Positions 1 to 13,000 of a stretch of 64,000 bases of DNA are shown one piece after another (within the stretch, counting starts at the first letter, position 1; each line of letters opens with the position of its first letter). Location: NCBI GenBank assembly GCA_033675545.1, contig JAWDGP010005687.1, forward strand, positions 648,501 to 712,500, written 5' to 3'. Source of the DNA: Elysia crispata (taxonomy: Eukaryota > Mollusca > Gastropoda > Plakobranchidae). Below the pieces are notes generated by a model. The model did not search any database and was not told where the DNA came from. It saw only the letters and a program-made list of their open reading frames with translations. The translations under genes and the position numbers were made by a program.

Positions 1-672
1 GTCATGAAATGTTTTAAGTTTAAAAAAAAAAAATTTAATTTAAATAATCTATGAATGAAAACGATTGAACCATGCATTAAAACTAAAATCAGTTGGTTTG
101 ACTGCTCTGATCATTCTAAAAAAAAAAAAAAATAGGGAAAATGAGAAAAAAAGTTTCAAATGAAAAGCCACGACATCCATCACCTAAACTAAATCTGATT
201 TCAGGCCCACCAACAATCGATCCATTACTTAGAGATCAAAATATATACACCCAGAATAATGCCATATTCAAAGTGGCTTTCATTTTCATAATCATTCAAA
301 TCATTACAGACTCAAATTCCTCACTAAAGTTCTGAAACCAACCAGGCTCAGAATGAAATTCATGGCCATGATCACCCAAGTGGAAAAAAAATCGTAAGGC
401 TGGCTAGAGGATAGTTGCTAGCACTCAGTAGCAGTTTGTTATTGTAAAAAAAAAGTGCCGTTTCCATTGTTCAAGAAAGGCATTGCATTGTTAGTTGTTA
501 CATTTTACTTATTAGTTTTGTGTTTGAAAGTTCATCACTTCTACTGGGGCAATGCATTTGTAGTGCCTTGAGGGGGATATAGAAAGTAAAGGGTTAATCA
601 TCTTAATGTTTCAGAGGGATGCTTGTGTTTTTTTTTTCTACAGAAGTTAAATGTTTTTGTTTCCATTTTCAG
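1..672. other. upstream intronic or 5' flanking DNA of PKMYT1, no exon recognised
   Basis: This AT-rich stretch holds no open frame resembling the N-terminus of Myt1 kinases. It ends in a pyrimidine tract and AG at 671-672, the acceptor of the first recognised PKMYT1 exon, so its right part is an intron. The first coding exon of PKMYT1 is probably upstream of the window. Confidence 0.5.
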
Positions 673-3600
673 TTACGTCCTTCGGGTACTCCAAGAGATC
701 ATATTCCACCTCGGCCACCAGTAAAAAGTTGCCCGCCTCTAAGCAGACTCTTCCCTCACCGAAATGTTATCAGCTATCATGCTCAGCCTGTCTCATTTCG
801 TCATTCTGAGAGCTGTATCCTTTTAAGAATTTTACACTGAAATTTGGAAAAAATATCAGAAAAGGCAAAAGTACAGTTCAAGTTACAAAAGATGTCCCTT
901 AGGGATAAACCAATGCCTTTTATCCCTTAAATTGGATTCTCTGTTCACAATAGCGGCATATCTTTTTTTTCAGAAGTGAAGGTGGATTAAATAATCAAGT
1001 CAAAAAAGCATAAATAAATGAGAAATAAACTTATTTCTCTCAGTAATTTTGTTTTCAATAAATTTGACAACCCATCTGTTTTAAACATGCTTATAAGCTC
1101 TTTGCTTGTATATTGTATTCCAAATAATGGAAGCCTCATTATTTAAGTTTGAATGAAGCAGCAGAACGTTTTAACTCAAAATCAAGTTACTATGAATGAG
1201 TATTGAACCACTATCATTAGCCTCAGTGGAGACAGTGATGTTGCTGCTACTGGTACTCAGACTACTTAAATTTCATACCTAGATTCTGTTAATCTGTTAC
1301 CCAACAGGGTTAACCTTTGGTCTCAAAACTAATTGTGGACTGGATTTGTGGATATACCTTGAGCTGCTATTTGTAAGAGTTCTTTATTCTTTAATATTAA
1401 GTTATTAAGCCTAGCTGTGACTTTATTTCTCAGGCCCAGCAACCTCACAATCAAGGATTAGTAGGAGTGGTAATAAAAGAAATTGATATAATAGTTTTTT
1501 AGTTATAAACATTCCCTTATACATGACACAAGCAGAAATTGATGTCTTAGATACTTATTTCATGGGCTTGAATTCTTGTAAACCAAGATATATCAAGACA
1601 TAATGATTTTGAGTGTGCTGCTTATTTAACTGTGAGCCTCATTATGCTATTTTTAATGCCACTGTCAGTAGATAGTTGGAGGGATAAAGTAATTTATTTG
1701 AGACCTTACTTGGACATTGTCTTCATGTATGTAAATCTGCTCAAAGAGCTATGTCCATAAGTTAAATATTTGTCTTAGAAAGAAAAATTGTAGGATTTAG
1801 TTTAATTTTGCTCTCTTTTCATACTATCCTGTTAAATGTTTCATTACCATAACTTTAATCTAAAAATTGCTTTCGGCATATAAATTTAATAACCTTAACT
1901 CTAAACACAGCTTTGTTGAGTCCCAAATACAATGAGAATTCCAATGATTTATACTTTGAACAAATGTTTGACCACACCATACCTATTGGTTTTGGATCTT
2001 TTGGTGAGGTGAGATTTTCTTTTCTTTTTTTTTTTTTAAGGATTAAAAACAGTTGTGAGACATCTAGATCAAATTTTGTTGAAGGCAATGACAATTTATT
2101 TTAAGGAAAAGGACTAAGAATATGTATAGTGCTGCCTTATAGTAAACTTTTTTATACTGCTTGTGACTAAAAACATTTATTACATCCTTATGAAATGTTT
2201 GCTTGTTAGCATACATTTTCTTTACAATGTCAAAAGAAAATTGCCACTCTTCAGTTTTCTAAAAATATTTCTCCTCTCCAGGTATTTAAATGCAGGAGTA
2301 AAGAAGATGGAAAGTTCTATGCAATCAAGAAATCAAGAGAACCCTTTCGAGGTCAATGTGACAGGTCTGTAAAACAAAATGTATAACTTTTTTGTAGCTG
2401 TTTATTGTCTTTGCTACACTTTATACTAGTAGGAACTGGATCCTTGCTCAAGTTGAAAGGAGTAAGCGATGACATGATTGATCATTTTGGCCCGTTCTTA
2501 ACCACATGACCTCATGTTTATTTTAGCATCTTGTGAGAATGCAAGATTTAATTCACTAGCAACCAATCACTTTTCTTCTTGATATTCGCACAGCAGTGAA
2601 GTTTTATTGGCCTCATAAAAGAAAAAGAAAATTAAGCAATCATTCTAAGAATTTGGATGCATAAATTTTATCTTTAGATGTTATTTGCAGCAATTTTTTT
2701 TTCAGCTACATTACTTTATTATATATATATATATATTTATTTATTTTTTTTTAAGTAAAAATTTATCCTAACAAATATAGAGTGGTAAGTCAATAAAATG
2801 ATTTAACTTGAATGTTTCTACAGTTCCTTGTTGACAATTAGTGGATCTAATAGAAATTTGAGATATAAAAAAGTATAGAAGTATGAAACGCATGTTTAAC
2901 AAGCAGGAGTGTTGTGTGTTTACATTAGCAGCCGTTGCTCTGGAAGAAAAGGCAAAGATGAGTTATTGACCAATGAAATCACTACTACTTTCCTGCATAG
3001 GATTGAATGTTTCACATCATGTTTTTGTCTTTACACTGGAGTATGTCAAGGTTCATTTGATTTTTATTTATTTATTTATTTTTTTGGTTTTCACTCACGG
3101 CTGTTTGCTCTAACGCTCAGGGCATTAATTTAGTTTTGGGGACCCGCGAGAACCCCCTTTGTGCTTGTGAGACGATTTTAATTAAACGGGCGGCTGGCAG
3201 GCGTAGATTTATCACCTGCAGGTAATTTGATCTGACAGGCTGGGCCGGCGTTTTTGCATCGCGGGCGCCGCTTTCTGCACTAGAAATCGGTCGTAAATGC
3301 TGACATTCCATTAATTTAAATTTGTTACTAAATTGTAATTTTAAAAGATAGTCAAGTGTAGTAGCATTTAATTTTTAAAAAATCTTTTCTGCTGTACAAG
3401 ATGCACTAAAATTCATTGTCACATCGCTTCGTATTGTGTTTTCATCAATTCCGTTCTGTGGTACGTGCTTTTTAAGAAAATTTTCTGTTAAACTCTAACT
3501 AATTTCCCAATTATTTTTTCCCATTTACATCCCACGGCGGTTCTAAAAACAAATGATTTGATTAAGTGTGTGTGAAAAAAGCTAAACTGACTCTCTGTTA

Positions 3601-4042
3601 GTTTTTTTTAATGATTTTTTTTTTACTTTTCAGTGTGTAACCTGCTGGGATTTCTATCATATACACTTATATAAAATACATGTACTACCAGTTCTTAGAA
3701 AGGTGGATATTTAACATAAAGACATAATTTTAATTTATAGAAACAAAGGAAGAAGTCAAAACAAAGTTAGAGGCTGAGACAGACGGAGCTAGATCTAAGG
3801 ATTGAAAGATACAAATGACTGTAAATAATGAAATCCTTGTATCTTTCAATCCTTAGATCTAGCTCCGTCTATCTCAGCCTCTATCGGTGTTCGACTTCCT
3901 TCTTTATCTCTATAGCACTGGGAGAGAAGGATAAAACGAAAGAGTGAGGTAAAAAACGAAAGAGATAACAATAAAGAAAGAAGGTTTATGCATGAGAGCG
4001 AAGAAAAAAACTGGAGATACCCACAGAGACAGAGAGAGAGGG

Positions 4043-4079
<37 letters not shown>

Positions 4080-7000
4080 TTCGCACACAAAAAGAAGAAA
4101 ATAGAAGGGAAAGGAATTATTGAGAAAGGAAGGGTGTGATTTTAAAAGGGGTTAGAATTAAAAGAAGATAGAGTAAAATAATGTGGAGGTATAAAACAAT
4201 AGTAAAACTTATTTTTTTTTTTCATATATTTAGGTGAAGTGTCGATATGAAATAAGCTATGAGAACATTTTCGCTCGTTACCTGAGTTCAATCTGTCGTC
4301 ATCAATGGCTTCTCTTACCTGGACATGAATAATATGGCATGCGGGTTTGAACATATAAAAAAAAAAATTCTTCGATCTTGATTCACGCCCGAACATCAAT
4401 AGAGCCTTTTAAGATATTCACCAGATAAAGACTAGAACAATTTGTCTTTCTTTTTTTGAAATATATAGCGCTGGCTGTTGAAGATATTGATGGTTTACTA
4501 TCACCTTTTAGTATCTGTGTCATCATGACCTAATAAAAAACCGGCATTTAAAAAATCCTACCAAAGCCTTTAAAAAAGATCTTTTTTTCTTCTGAAATTT
4601 TAATAGTCCATGTAAATAAAAAGTATCTTAAGTAATTAATGAGACATTTCTTGGTCTTCAAAATTCAAATTGACGGCTAAAATTGCTTTGTTTTCAATAA
4701 GAATACATTCAAAAAACACGATCGCTGCATATCTAAATTTAGCCGTGCTGAGGAGGCTGGGTGAACTAGGCCAAAGTTCACATGGGCACGGTGGGCGCAT
4801 TGGGATAGGCCATGCGAAAACTAAATGAAGGCTGGCAAACAGCTGTGCACTCCATTAAAGAAAAACGCTTGTTTTTTACATATATATATATATATATTAA
4901 CGAAATAAAAATGTTTTTAAAGAGTCATCCGGTTTTGAAATTGTAAACAGCTGAGTACAGTCTTTTAAGTGTTATTTGGTTCATCATACAAATTTTGCAA
5001 AAAAAATTTAATGAACTAATTACAATAAAAAATATAATATATACTTTCAAATGCATTTTAGCCTAATTTCATAAGCTTTAAAAAAAAACTTTTGTTCTGA
5101 GTGGTACACTGATTTTGGCAGATCAAAATTCAGTAAACTTAATCACTGTAGATAAAGTGGTTTTGGAGGAGATAGCGGACAAAGAAATCATAATTGTCTT
5201 TTATGATGTAGATACCTTATTGACCCCATCTAAACATTGAGTTCAGCCCGTGACATTTTGTTTTGGTTTTGGTAACAAGTCATAGCTGTCATCATCAACA
5301 CTGCCATTGGTGCAAAAATGTTCAAATAGTTCTTCATCTCTTTGTATTTTAGCTCTAGAGTTAGATCTAGACTGAGAATTATCTGGCCTCTTTCGGTTTT
5401 TATTACTTTGGGTGTTGATTTCATGCTGCAATAATACTGTGGGACATTTTTTTCGATCTACGCTTTCATCTGGATCTAAGTCTAGTTCATCACTGGAATC
5501 GCTGTCCCTTTCTACTGGCAAAATTATTCTCCAGATCTGTCTGCCCCTAAACAGTCAGAGACAAGGTCTATTTGAGGCCATAATTGCGCTAGATCTAATC
5601 TAAACCTAGATTTAGAAATCTTTCTAATGTCACAGATTTCTGTTGACTTAAAGTTCTGCAATATGGGTTGTAAATTATTTTGTTTATTTAAAAAAGTGTT
5701 CTGTGACGATAAAAATGTGATTCAAAATAATATCGAAGAAATTGATTACGCATTGAGTTGTTTGTGGGGGTACTAATATATTATATAGTACTAAAATTTA
5801 AAAATGCAAAGGTTGCTGGTGCTGTCCACCAGGAACTTTTAGGTCACCTGCAACAGGTAGGTGTTGTATTGCAAAAGAGTTAATTCATGTGATTTGAACT
5901 TGTGCCACAAAACTCACAAGGCTTTGTTTGCTCAATTTTGTTGCTATTTAGTTACTGCCAGCGTCTAAGTTGGCCTTGAAATCTTAAAGTGCTGTCTAAA
6001 GTGAAAAGAAGTTAATTGTAAGGCATACACTCCTTTTCTTTGCACTGGCAACTCATGGTGAATTTTAAAACAATGCTGTTCAGATATTTTTCACTGGCCA
6101 TGCTCTAGGTTTGTCAGTAAGTCTACTGCTAGGTAGCCTTTAAATGAAATGCCTTTATTTATACATGTATGGTGATGTTAACATATGTTTTTTAGATTCA
6201 TTTGCCACTCTTTGTTGTTTAATTGTTTGTATAAAACATTAAACTCTGAAGTCTTTGGTTTTTTTGTTTAGGATTTGTGTGAAAATAGATTAAGTAAATT
6301 TCCCATAGCATTAGCCCTTCCAAAATACATTTAAGCATGCAAATACTTTATATTTGTAGGAAACGTAAGATGGAAGAAGTTGCCAAACATGAGGAACTGC
6401 TACCGCACCCAAACTGCATTCGCTTTTTCAGAGCATGGGAAGAGAGAGGATTCTTATATATTCAGACAGAACTGTGTCAAATGAGGTAAGATCGCTTGAA
6501 AGAAAATATTTTGTTTCTAAATGTTGAATGCATCCTTAGAGACTAGAAATTGTGGTGCAAGATATCACTTATAAATGAGGGCATTTTTTCTATTTTATTA
6601 TTGTTTCTTATCTGCCAAACAAAATCCACATAATGCTCAGGTAAATATAGGGCATAATATAAATAGAGCTGCCAACTAATGATCATTTTAAGTTTTAGTA
6701 CAAATATGATCTTTAAAATGCTTACAAAGCACTAAGAACATAACAAAAATAATACTGAAATTACATTGAACAAAACGGATTTTCGAAAATCCGCATCTTG
6801 CACTCTCTATGAATGCCTATTTAGTTCCCATTTTATTTCTCTATTTCCATCTCACCCGTCTTTCTCTCTCTCTCTCTGGCTTTTTGCTCACTTTTTCACA
6901 ACTAGTTGGTGATGTTTTTTTTTTTTTTTTGGAAACAAATCTTTGATTTACATTGATATTAGCTACCTTTAACTCAAAATAACTTGAAAACGTTCAATTA

Positions 7001-10000
7001 TTCAAATATTGTTAATATAATGTTAATTTTTGTTTTGTTTTTTTTTTTGCATATTTTTTTCTAACCAGTGTGAGCGAGTTTTGTAACAGGAATCAACATT
7101 TGGCTGAATCTCTAATCTGGAATTATTTAGTTGATCTTCTCATGGTATGTTATTGAATAGAAGCACATTTTACCAGCAAACTGAATAATTCATGTATTTT
7201 GGCACGATGCTTACATTTACTATGAGATGAAAGATTTCATTTTTATTAACATCAAAGTGCAAAAAAAAACTGGCTTTAATCCAAACTCAATCTCTTGCAA
7301 GGGTCATGTCAAATTCCTTTTACCAAAAGAATAATTTTCGTTATATAATAGCCATAGTATTTAAATTAACAGATGTAATCCATGTCTAAACCGAGAGAGA
7401 GGTTAATATTGTTTTTCAGCAATGAAATGAAACCTGTGGGACCTCTGATTATTTTGGTTCATTGGAGAACAATTGATAAGCTGTGTTGAAAGATAAAACA
7501 TAATTTACATTTCTTTAGGTCAAGGGGGTAAGGAATCAGTGTGTGCAGAGGTCGATGTCCAATATTCTTAATTTTTTAGATTATTTTGCTTCACCTTAGT
7601 CTGATAATAAATTTTCTGTTTTCTGTGTTTTCTTTTTCATTTTTATAAACCAAAGGCTTTGAAACATCTTCATGATCACAACCTTGTGCATATGGACATC
7701 AAACCAGACAATGCATTTATCTCCTTTGATGGTATTTGCAAACTTGGGGATTTTGGTCTTGTGATTGATCTGACTAAGGTAAAGCCTCGTTATTTTTTTT
7801 ATTATAATTTTTTTTTGCATGCATGGGTGAATTTGTTTCCTCGGATAGCAAGTACATAGTGCAATAGCAGGAAAAACAGTTTTTTAAAACAATATTAAGC
7901 TGCTTTTTAAATGATTATTGTAGGGGAACAAACATGTCAGTTGTTGCCCCACAGCACTGGAGTAAAGAAAGCCTTTGTCTTTTTGTGTTTAAAAAGTCTA
8001 TAGACTTTTCTGTGGTTAAAAAATCCTAAAAACCTGTATCTTATTGTGAATACCAGAAGCGTGATGTAACAGACGCTATTGAAGGTGACCCCAAGTACCT
8101 TGCACCAGAATTGCTTGAGGGCCAATTTGGTAAACACGCAGACATCTTCTCCCTGGGCATGTTCATCTTGGAACTCTTGACTGACCTCGAGTTGCCCAGG
8201 GGAGGAGAGGGCTGGCACCTGCTTCGAAGTGGCAACATGCCGGACAATTTCTTTAAAGGTAATTTTTTTTTCTCTCACTAAATTGGAAGACAATCTTATG
8301 CAGCTTTTTTTTCTGTCTTTCAAAAGCATTATTTAAAATATTTGAATTTTGACCAGGAAAATCAAAGAATATATTATAATTCTGATAAGTGTTTGTGCTC
8401 TGACACAGCATCAAATAATTAATGACTGAATTTGACCTTTTGATGATTCTATCTTTACTACTGGTTCACTGATATCTAGTAAATAGGTCTTACAGGATAA
8501 GACCCGTCTGCCCATATTATTAATTTGGTTCTTAAGATTATGATGATGATTTTTCGTTTTTGTATTTCAGATAGAAGTAGTGACATAATGAATGTGATCA
8601 AGCAAATGTTGGATCCAGATTATAAATCAAGACCAACTGTAGATCAAATTTTGGCGCTTCCATGTGTGCGAGAGGTAGTTTTTACAAAATTCTTATTTTG
8701 GCTCAATTTATGCATACCGTATTCCCTCCATTAGTAGCGCCATCTCTAATAACCCCCCCCCCATCCAAGCAACAACACTTAAAAACACCACTTTCGAGAA
8801 CAAAAGATTCTTATTAAACTCAAACTCAAAACATTTATTAAGCGATAGATCTGATGATAACAATAGACAACACATGTAAACAATGAATGACTATGATACT
8901 GCAGTTGTCATCTCAAATTGGGGATGTCAAAGTCAGTACATGTACTAAGGCGTCTGAGGTTAATGTCCTGGACTATTGCAGTCCTTGTAGTCATCGGACT
9001 CGAATGACGCGTCGCTTTCTTCACTTTCCTCACTGAGGACAAGTTGGCGGGTGTCAACAGCAGATGTACTGTTGGCTAGGTTGTCCTCGGCCAAGCTGGT
9101 CTCCAGGGGGGTAAATCCCTCGAAATCACCATCATCGTCCTCATTGAAGAGGTGGTCCTCACTCCCATCCTGTGAGCAGGAGATGCCACACTTTTTGAAG
9201 CTCTTCCTCACGATCTCGGGAGTGACTTGTCCCCATGCCTGCTTTATCCAAGCAAGAGTGGTTGCTTTGGGGGGCGGTTTGCGATTGCCCGCCTTTAACT
9301 GAATGGGCCAGTAATCATCCATTCGTCGTAGAGTTCCGCAAAGTGGTTTTTAAATGGCTTATTCCACGAAACGTCAGCGGACTGTAGAACTGACGTGCAG
9401 CCGCCGGGGATGTATGCGATGTCTGTGTTGTGGGTCGTCCTCAGTTTGTCCTTGACGGCTGGTGTCATATGGCCACGGAAGGTGTCTCAAACGAGCAAAC
9501 GCCTGGTGGTGACATGACGGCCCCATATCCGGTTGAGCCATTCAGTGGTTGTCCCTTCGTTTGCCCACGACTTCACCCTCGAGCCACACATGTAGACCTT
9601 GGAAAGAGAGGGGAAAACGGGAAAAGCAATAAGAGAGAGTGGAGAGTGCATGATACTATCAGCTGACTAGAGCTAGCCTGTGTAGCAATAGCAATACAGT
9701 ACTGCACATCACCAGACACAACACTGCGAGAAGTGCGAGTCGGGCCAAGTGCCGTAGATCAAAGCGGGTGAGATTTCACGCTACCAGCGGAATGTGAAGA
9801 GTGCTGGATAACTGCTACATGCTGGAGTCTGATTACAGTGTTGGTGTATTGCTCAGTTATTGCTGACATAATAATAATATAGAGAGATAAACGAGTGCGT
9901 GTGTGTGTGTGAGAGAGAGATGGGAGGGGGAGGCTGTGTGTGTGTGTGTGAGAGAGAGAGAGAGGGGGAGGTCTGTGCGTAAGAGAGAGACAGAGAGAGG

Positions 10001-13000
10001 GTGAGGTCTGTGCGTGAGAGAGATAAAGGGAGAGAGGGTGTGAGAGAAAAAGGGACAGAGAGTGTGTGTGAGAGAGAGAGGGGGGGGGGAGAGAGGGAGA
10101 GAAAGCAGTATCGTACCTGTATTCCTGATGGAATGTCTTCTTTAGGCAGAGGCCTGATCCCTGGCAGCAGAACGAAAGGAGCAAGTTTTGTCCCATCCGC
10201 TAGGGCCGACAGCACCACTGTGATTCTTTCCTTTTCATGACCTGTTGACATCATCCTCACTTCCTTCTTCCCCTTCAGTTCAAGTGTTGACTTTCCTGGC
10301 ATCTCTATCCATACAGGAGTCTCATCCATATTCCCGATGTCCTTTAGGTCGTAGTTTTCTCGCTTCCGCTGAGTTTTTACGAAACGTAAGAATGGGTCCA
10401 CTCTGTCATCCGTTATTGCTCTGCTCTTTTGTGCAACGTGCGTTGATCGTCGGAAGCTGATGTTGTGGCGTTTCTTAAATTTATAAAACCATCCACATGA
10501 AGCTTTGAATGACTGACTGCCGTTTTTGTGGTGTTGTTGCAGTGCATACTGCTTGAGCGCTTTGCCAGTCACTCTCACTCCAGCTTCACGTCGCTCTTGA
10601 AGCCAATGTAATACTGCATTGTCTATGTCCTCGTTTATGCCCTTTCTGCCACCACCTTGCAGTCTACGACGCTTTGCGTCACTTTTCCTTTTGCGCACAC
10701 CACTCCTGTACCCTCCTCCTGTTCACATTAAAAAGCTTGGCAGCATAGTGTTTGCTGTGATCCTCTGCAGCTTTTACCACTTTCAATTTGAAAGCAGTAT
10801 CGAATGATCGTTTTGTTGTTGACATGTTGATTGCAAAGCAATTTGAAGAGGAAATGACAAGAACGGAACGAAACGTGCGGTGAGCCAATGAGAGAATTAT
10901 ACAATAGGCTTGGTCTCTGACCACGTGGCCTAGGCCGAATTCCAATGTAACCCAACCATGGCACTCTAAAACTAACTAGAGGGGGGGGGGGCAACGGCGG
11001 CACTTTGTCTTTGAAGAAAGTCATCCAAAACATTCCATTAGACGCACCCCCCCCCTTCTCTTCATTTTCACGCGCCCGGCGCTACTATTGGAGCGAATAC
11101 GGTATTTAAGTGCTAGTTTAATTTCGTGTATCCAAGACATGGTTTAAAACCAAGGCTTTTTTTTTTTTACTAATATGCTAAGTATCAACTTTTTACCCCA
11201 TTTTTATCAGAGGAATCCATTTGTTGGGATCTCAGGACAATTCGAGTACATGTTACCCATATAGGTCATACTTTCTCTGAGCTCAGGATATAAATTTGTT
11301 CATTTATACCTTAGCATATTAGCATTTTTTAGTCTTTAAGTAAGACATCCTTTGTCAAAGAAATGTGAGATAATTGTACTGATAGAATTCTTTTATGGTT
11401 TTCAACATACTTTTACAATAATTGTGTGAAAGACTAGCACACTCAGGTTGATCAAGTTGCTTCACATTTCTGTAAATGACTGTTGGTACTAAAGTCTGGC
11501 TTTCTATTTTTTTTTTTCTACTAACAGGTTATGAAGAAAAGATTGAAGTCTTTCATGGTGTCAGGTGGTGTGGTAGGTAATTTTTATTATAATGAATTTT
11601 GTCATACACAATTCATCTTGACCTATTTTGATTATCAATTTGTTATTTAGAAATTAATATAGCAGCAAAGAATAATTTATGATATGACAAAGCATTTGTT
11701 TTGTGATGGTTTAGTTATGGCTCAAAAAAGTACTGTTACAATCAATTGTTTTTTCTTTTTTTTTTTTTTATACCTATTGAAATGGGAAAATGGTTTCAAA
11801 TGCGCAACAGATACATTATTTATATTATGGAAAGAAATATTTATGTAGGCTTGTGTATTTTCTAGTAATTTCCATTATTGAAAATCAGCCATATCTGAAC
11901 TCTGTACTTTACTTCTTTTCACTCTTGTTTTCCAGAAAAAAATCTCCAAAGCTCTAAGAAGCTCCCCAACAGCAGTCTCCACCCCTGTGTTCTCAAGGAA
12001 AAGCCAGGCAAAGGCAGAAGATGTGGACACATTTGCTGAGGAGGGTCAGTTCGATATTATTTACGTATAGAGAGCATCCACATTTTGTCTATTCAGGATG
12101 ATCCTTACCAAAAAGTATGGAACTTATTTTATAAAAATTGCATTCTGCATCTATCCGTGGCGGATAAAAACCTTTTTGAAGAGGCTTTCACGTCTCCAAA
12201 TCATCTCACAAAACCAGTTGAAGAGAAAGAGCCTGGGGAGCTCTATCAGTGAAAGAAAAGGCAATATAGAAAAAGAAAAAGTAAATTTGGTGAAATAGAT
12301 ATGTAGACCTAGATGTGTCTTTGGCAAAGGAGATAAAGAACTTGATAGTTAAATTTATAATTAAATACATGAAGATGTAAATCCACACTCTGATTCAAAG
12401 GCTGGGGACTTGATACTTAAATTTATAATTAAATACATGAAGATGTAAATCCACACTCTGATTCAAAGGCTGGGGACTTGATACTTAAATTTATAATTAA
12501 ATACATGAAGATGTAAATCCACACTCTGATTCAAAGGCTGGGGACTTGATACTTAATTTTATAATTAAATACATGAAGATGTAAATCCACACTCTGATTC
12601 AAAGGCTGGACCTGGCTAGTCAATAAGAATTTGGATTTTTTTTTTCCCGTGAAGTTTGTGACATGGATCATTCATAAAAATAACTATTTTCCTCTTTTTA
12701 TGTTTATCCTATTCATATGGCGAATTATTTATTACAAATAACTGTCAAAGAAAATTTTTTTAGTTATTTTCCCACCTTGTAATTTACATATAATAAGGAT
12801 TGATAATTAATGGCTAAAAAATTTCAGTGAATCAGTGCTCATGTTTTTTTTAAATGTTTGTCCCTAGAGTTCATTTGGTATTTTTTTACATTGATACCTT
12901 TTATTTCCTTTGGTTCTTTGTATAATTTTGAGAACAGTTTCGTTTTTGGGTGACTTAGGCTCTTGTGTTGATGTTTTGGGGGGGTGTGGGAAAAGTTCAG

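Larger units (their letters stand above)
8717..11102 (-). mobile_element. pogo/Tigger-type DNA transposon, near full length, TA-flanked
   Basis: Terminal inverted repeats of 25 bp (left end begins CCGTATTCCCTCCATTAGTA; right end is its complement with two mismatches) are flanked by TA at 8715-8716 and 11103-11104, the target duplication expected of Tc1/mariner/pogo elements. The element is 2386 bp and lies in the PKMYT1 intron between exons 8571-8674 and 11528-11572, antisense to the gene. It carries a decayed transposase gene. Poly-C and poly-G tracts lie just inside both ends. A 456-bp deleted relative is at 32251-32706. Confidence 0.95.

Noticed and set aside
141..335. 64-codon plus-strand frame as a possible first exon of PKMYT1
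   Set aside because: Its sequence does not resemble Myt1 N-termini and no donor in the right phase was evident.
8675..8734. read-through of the PKMYT1 exon donor into [17 protein letters not shown], a hydrophobic tail that could look like the missing membrane anchor
   Set aside because: It ends in the pogo terminal repeat and would remove the conserved tail ending [12 protein letters not shown]-rich intron sequence readily gives such hydrophobic runs.
9759..10196. 145-codon minus-strand Ser/Leu/His-rich frame
   Set aside because: It is a shadow of the GA/GT repeats in the transposase intron; the real transposase is in another frame.
11577..11577. alternative PKMYT1 donor at the second GT (gtaatt) four bases after the chosen one
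   Set aside because: It shifts the next exon into a frame with a stop (TGA before 12044); the gtaggt donor at 11573 keeps all downstream exons open.
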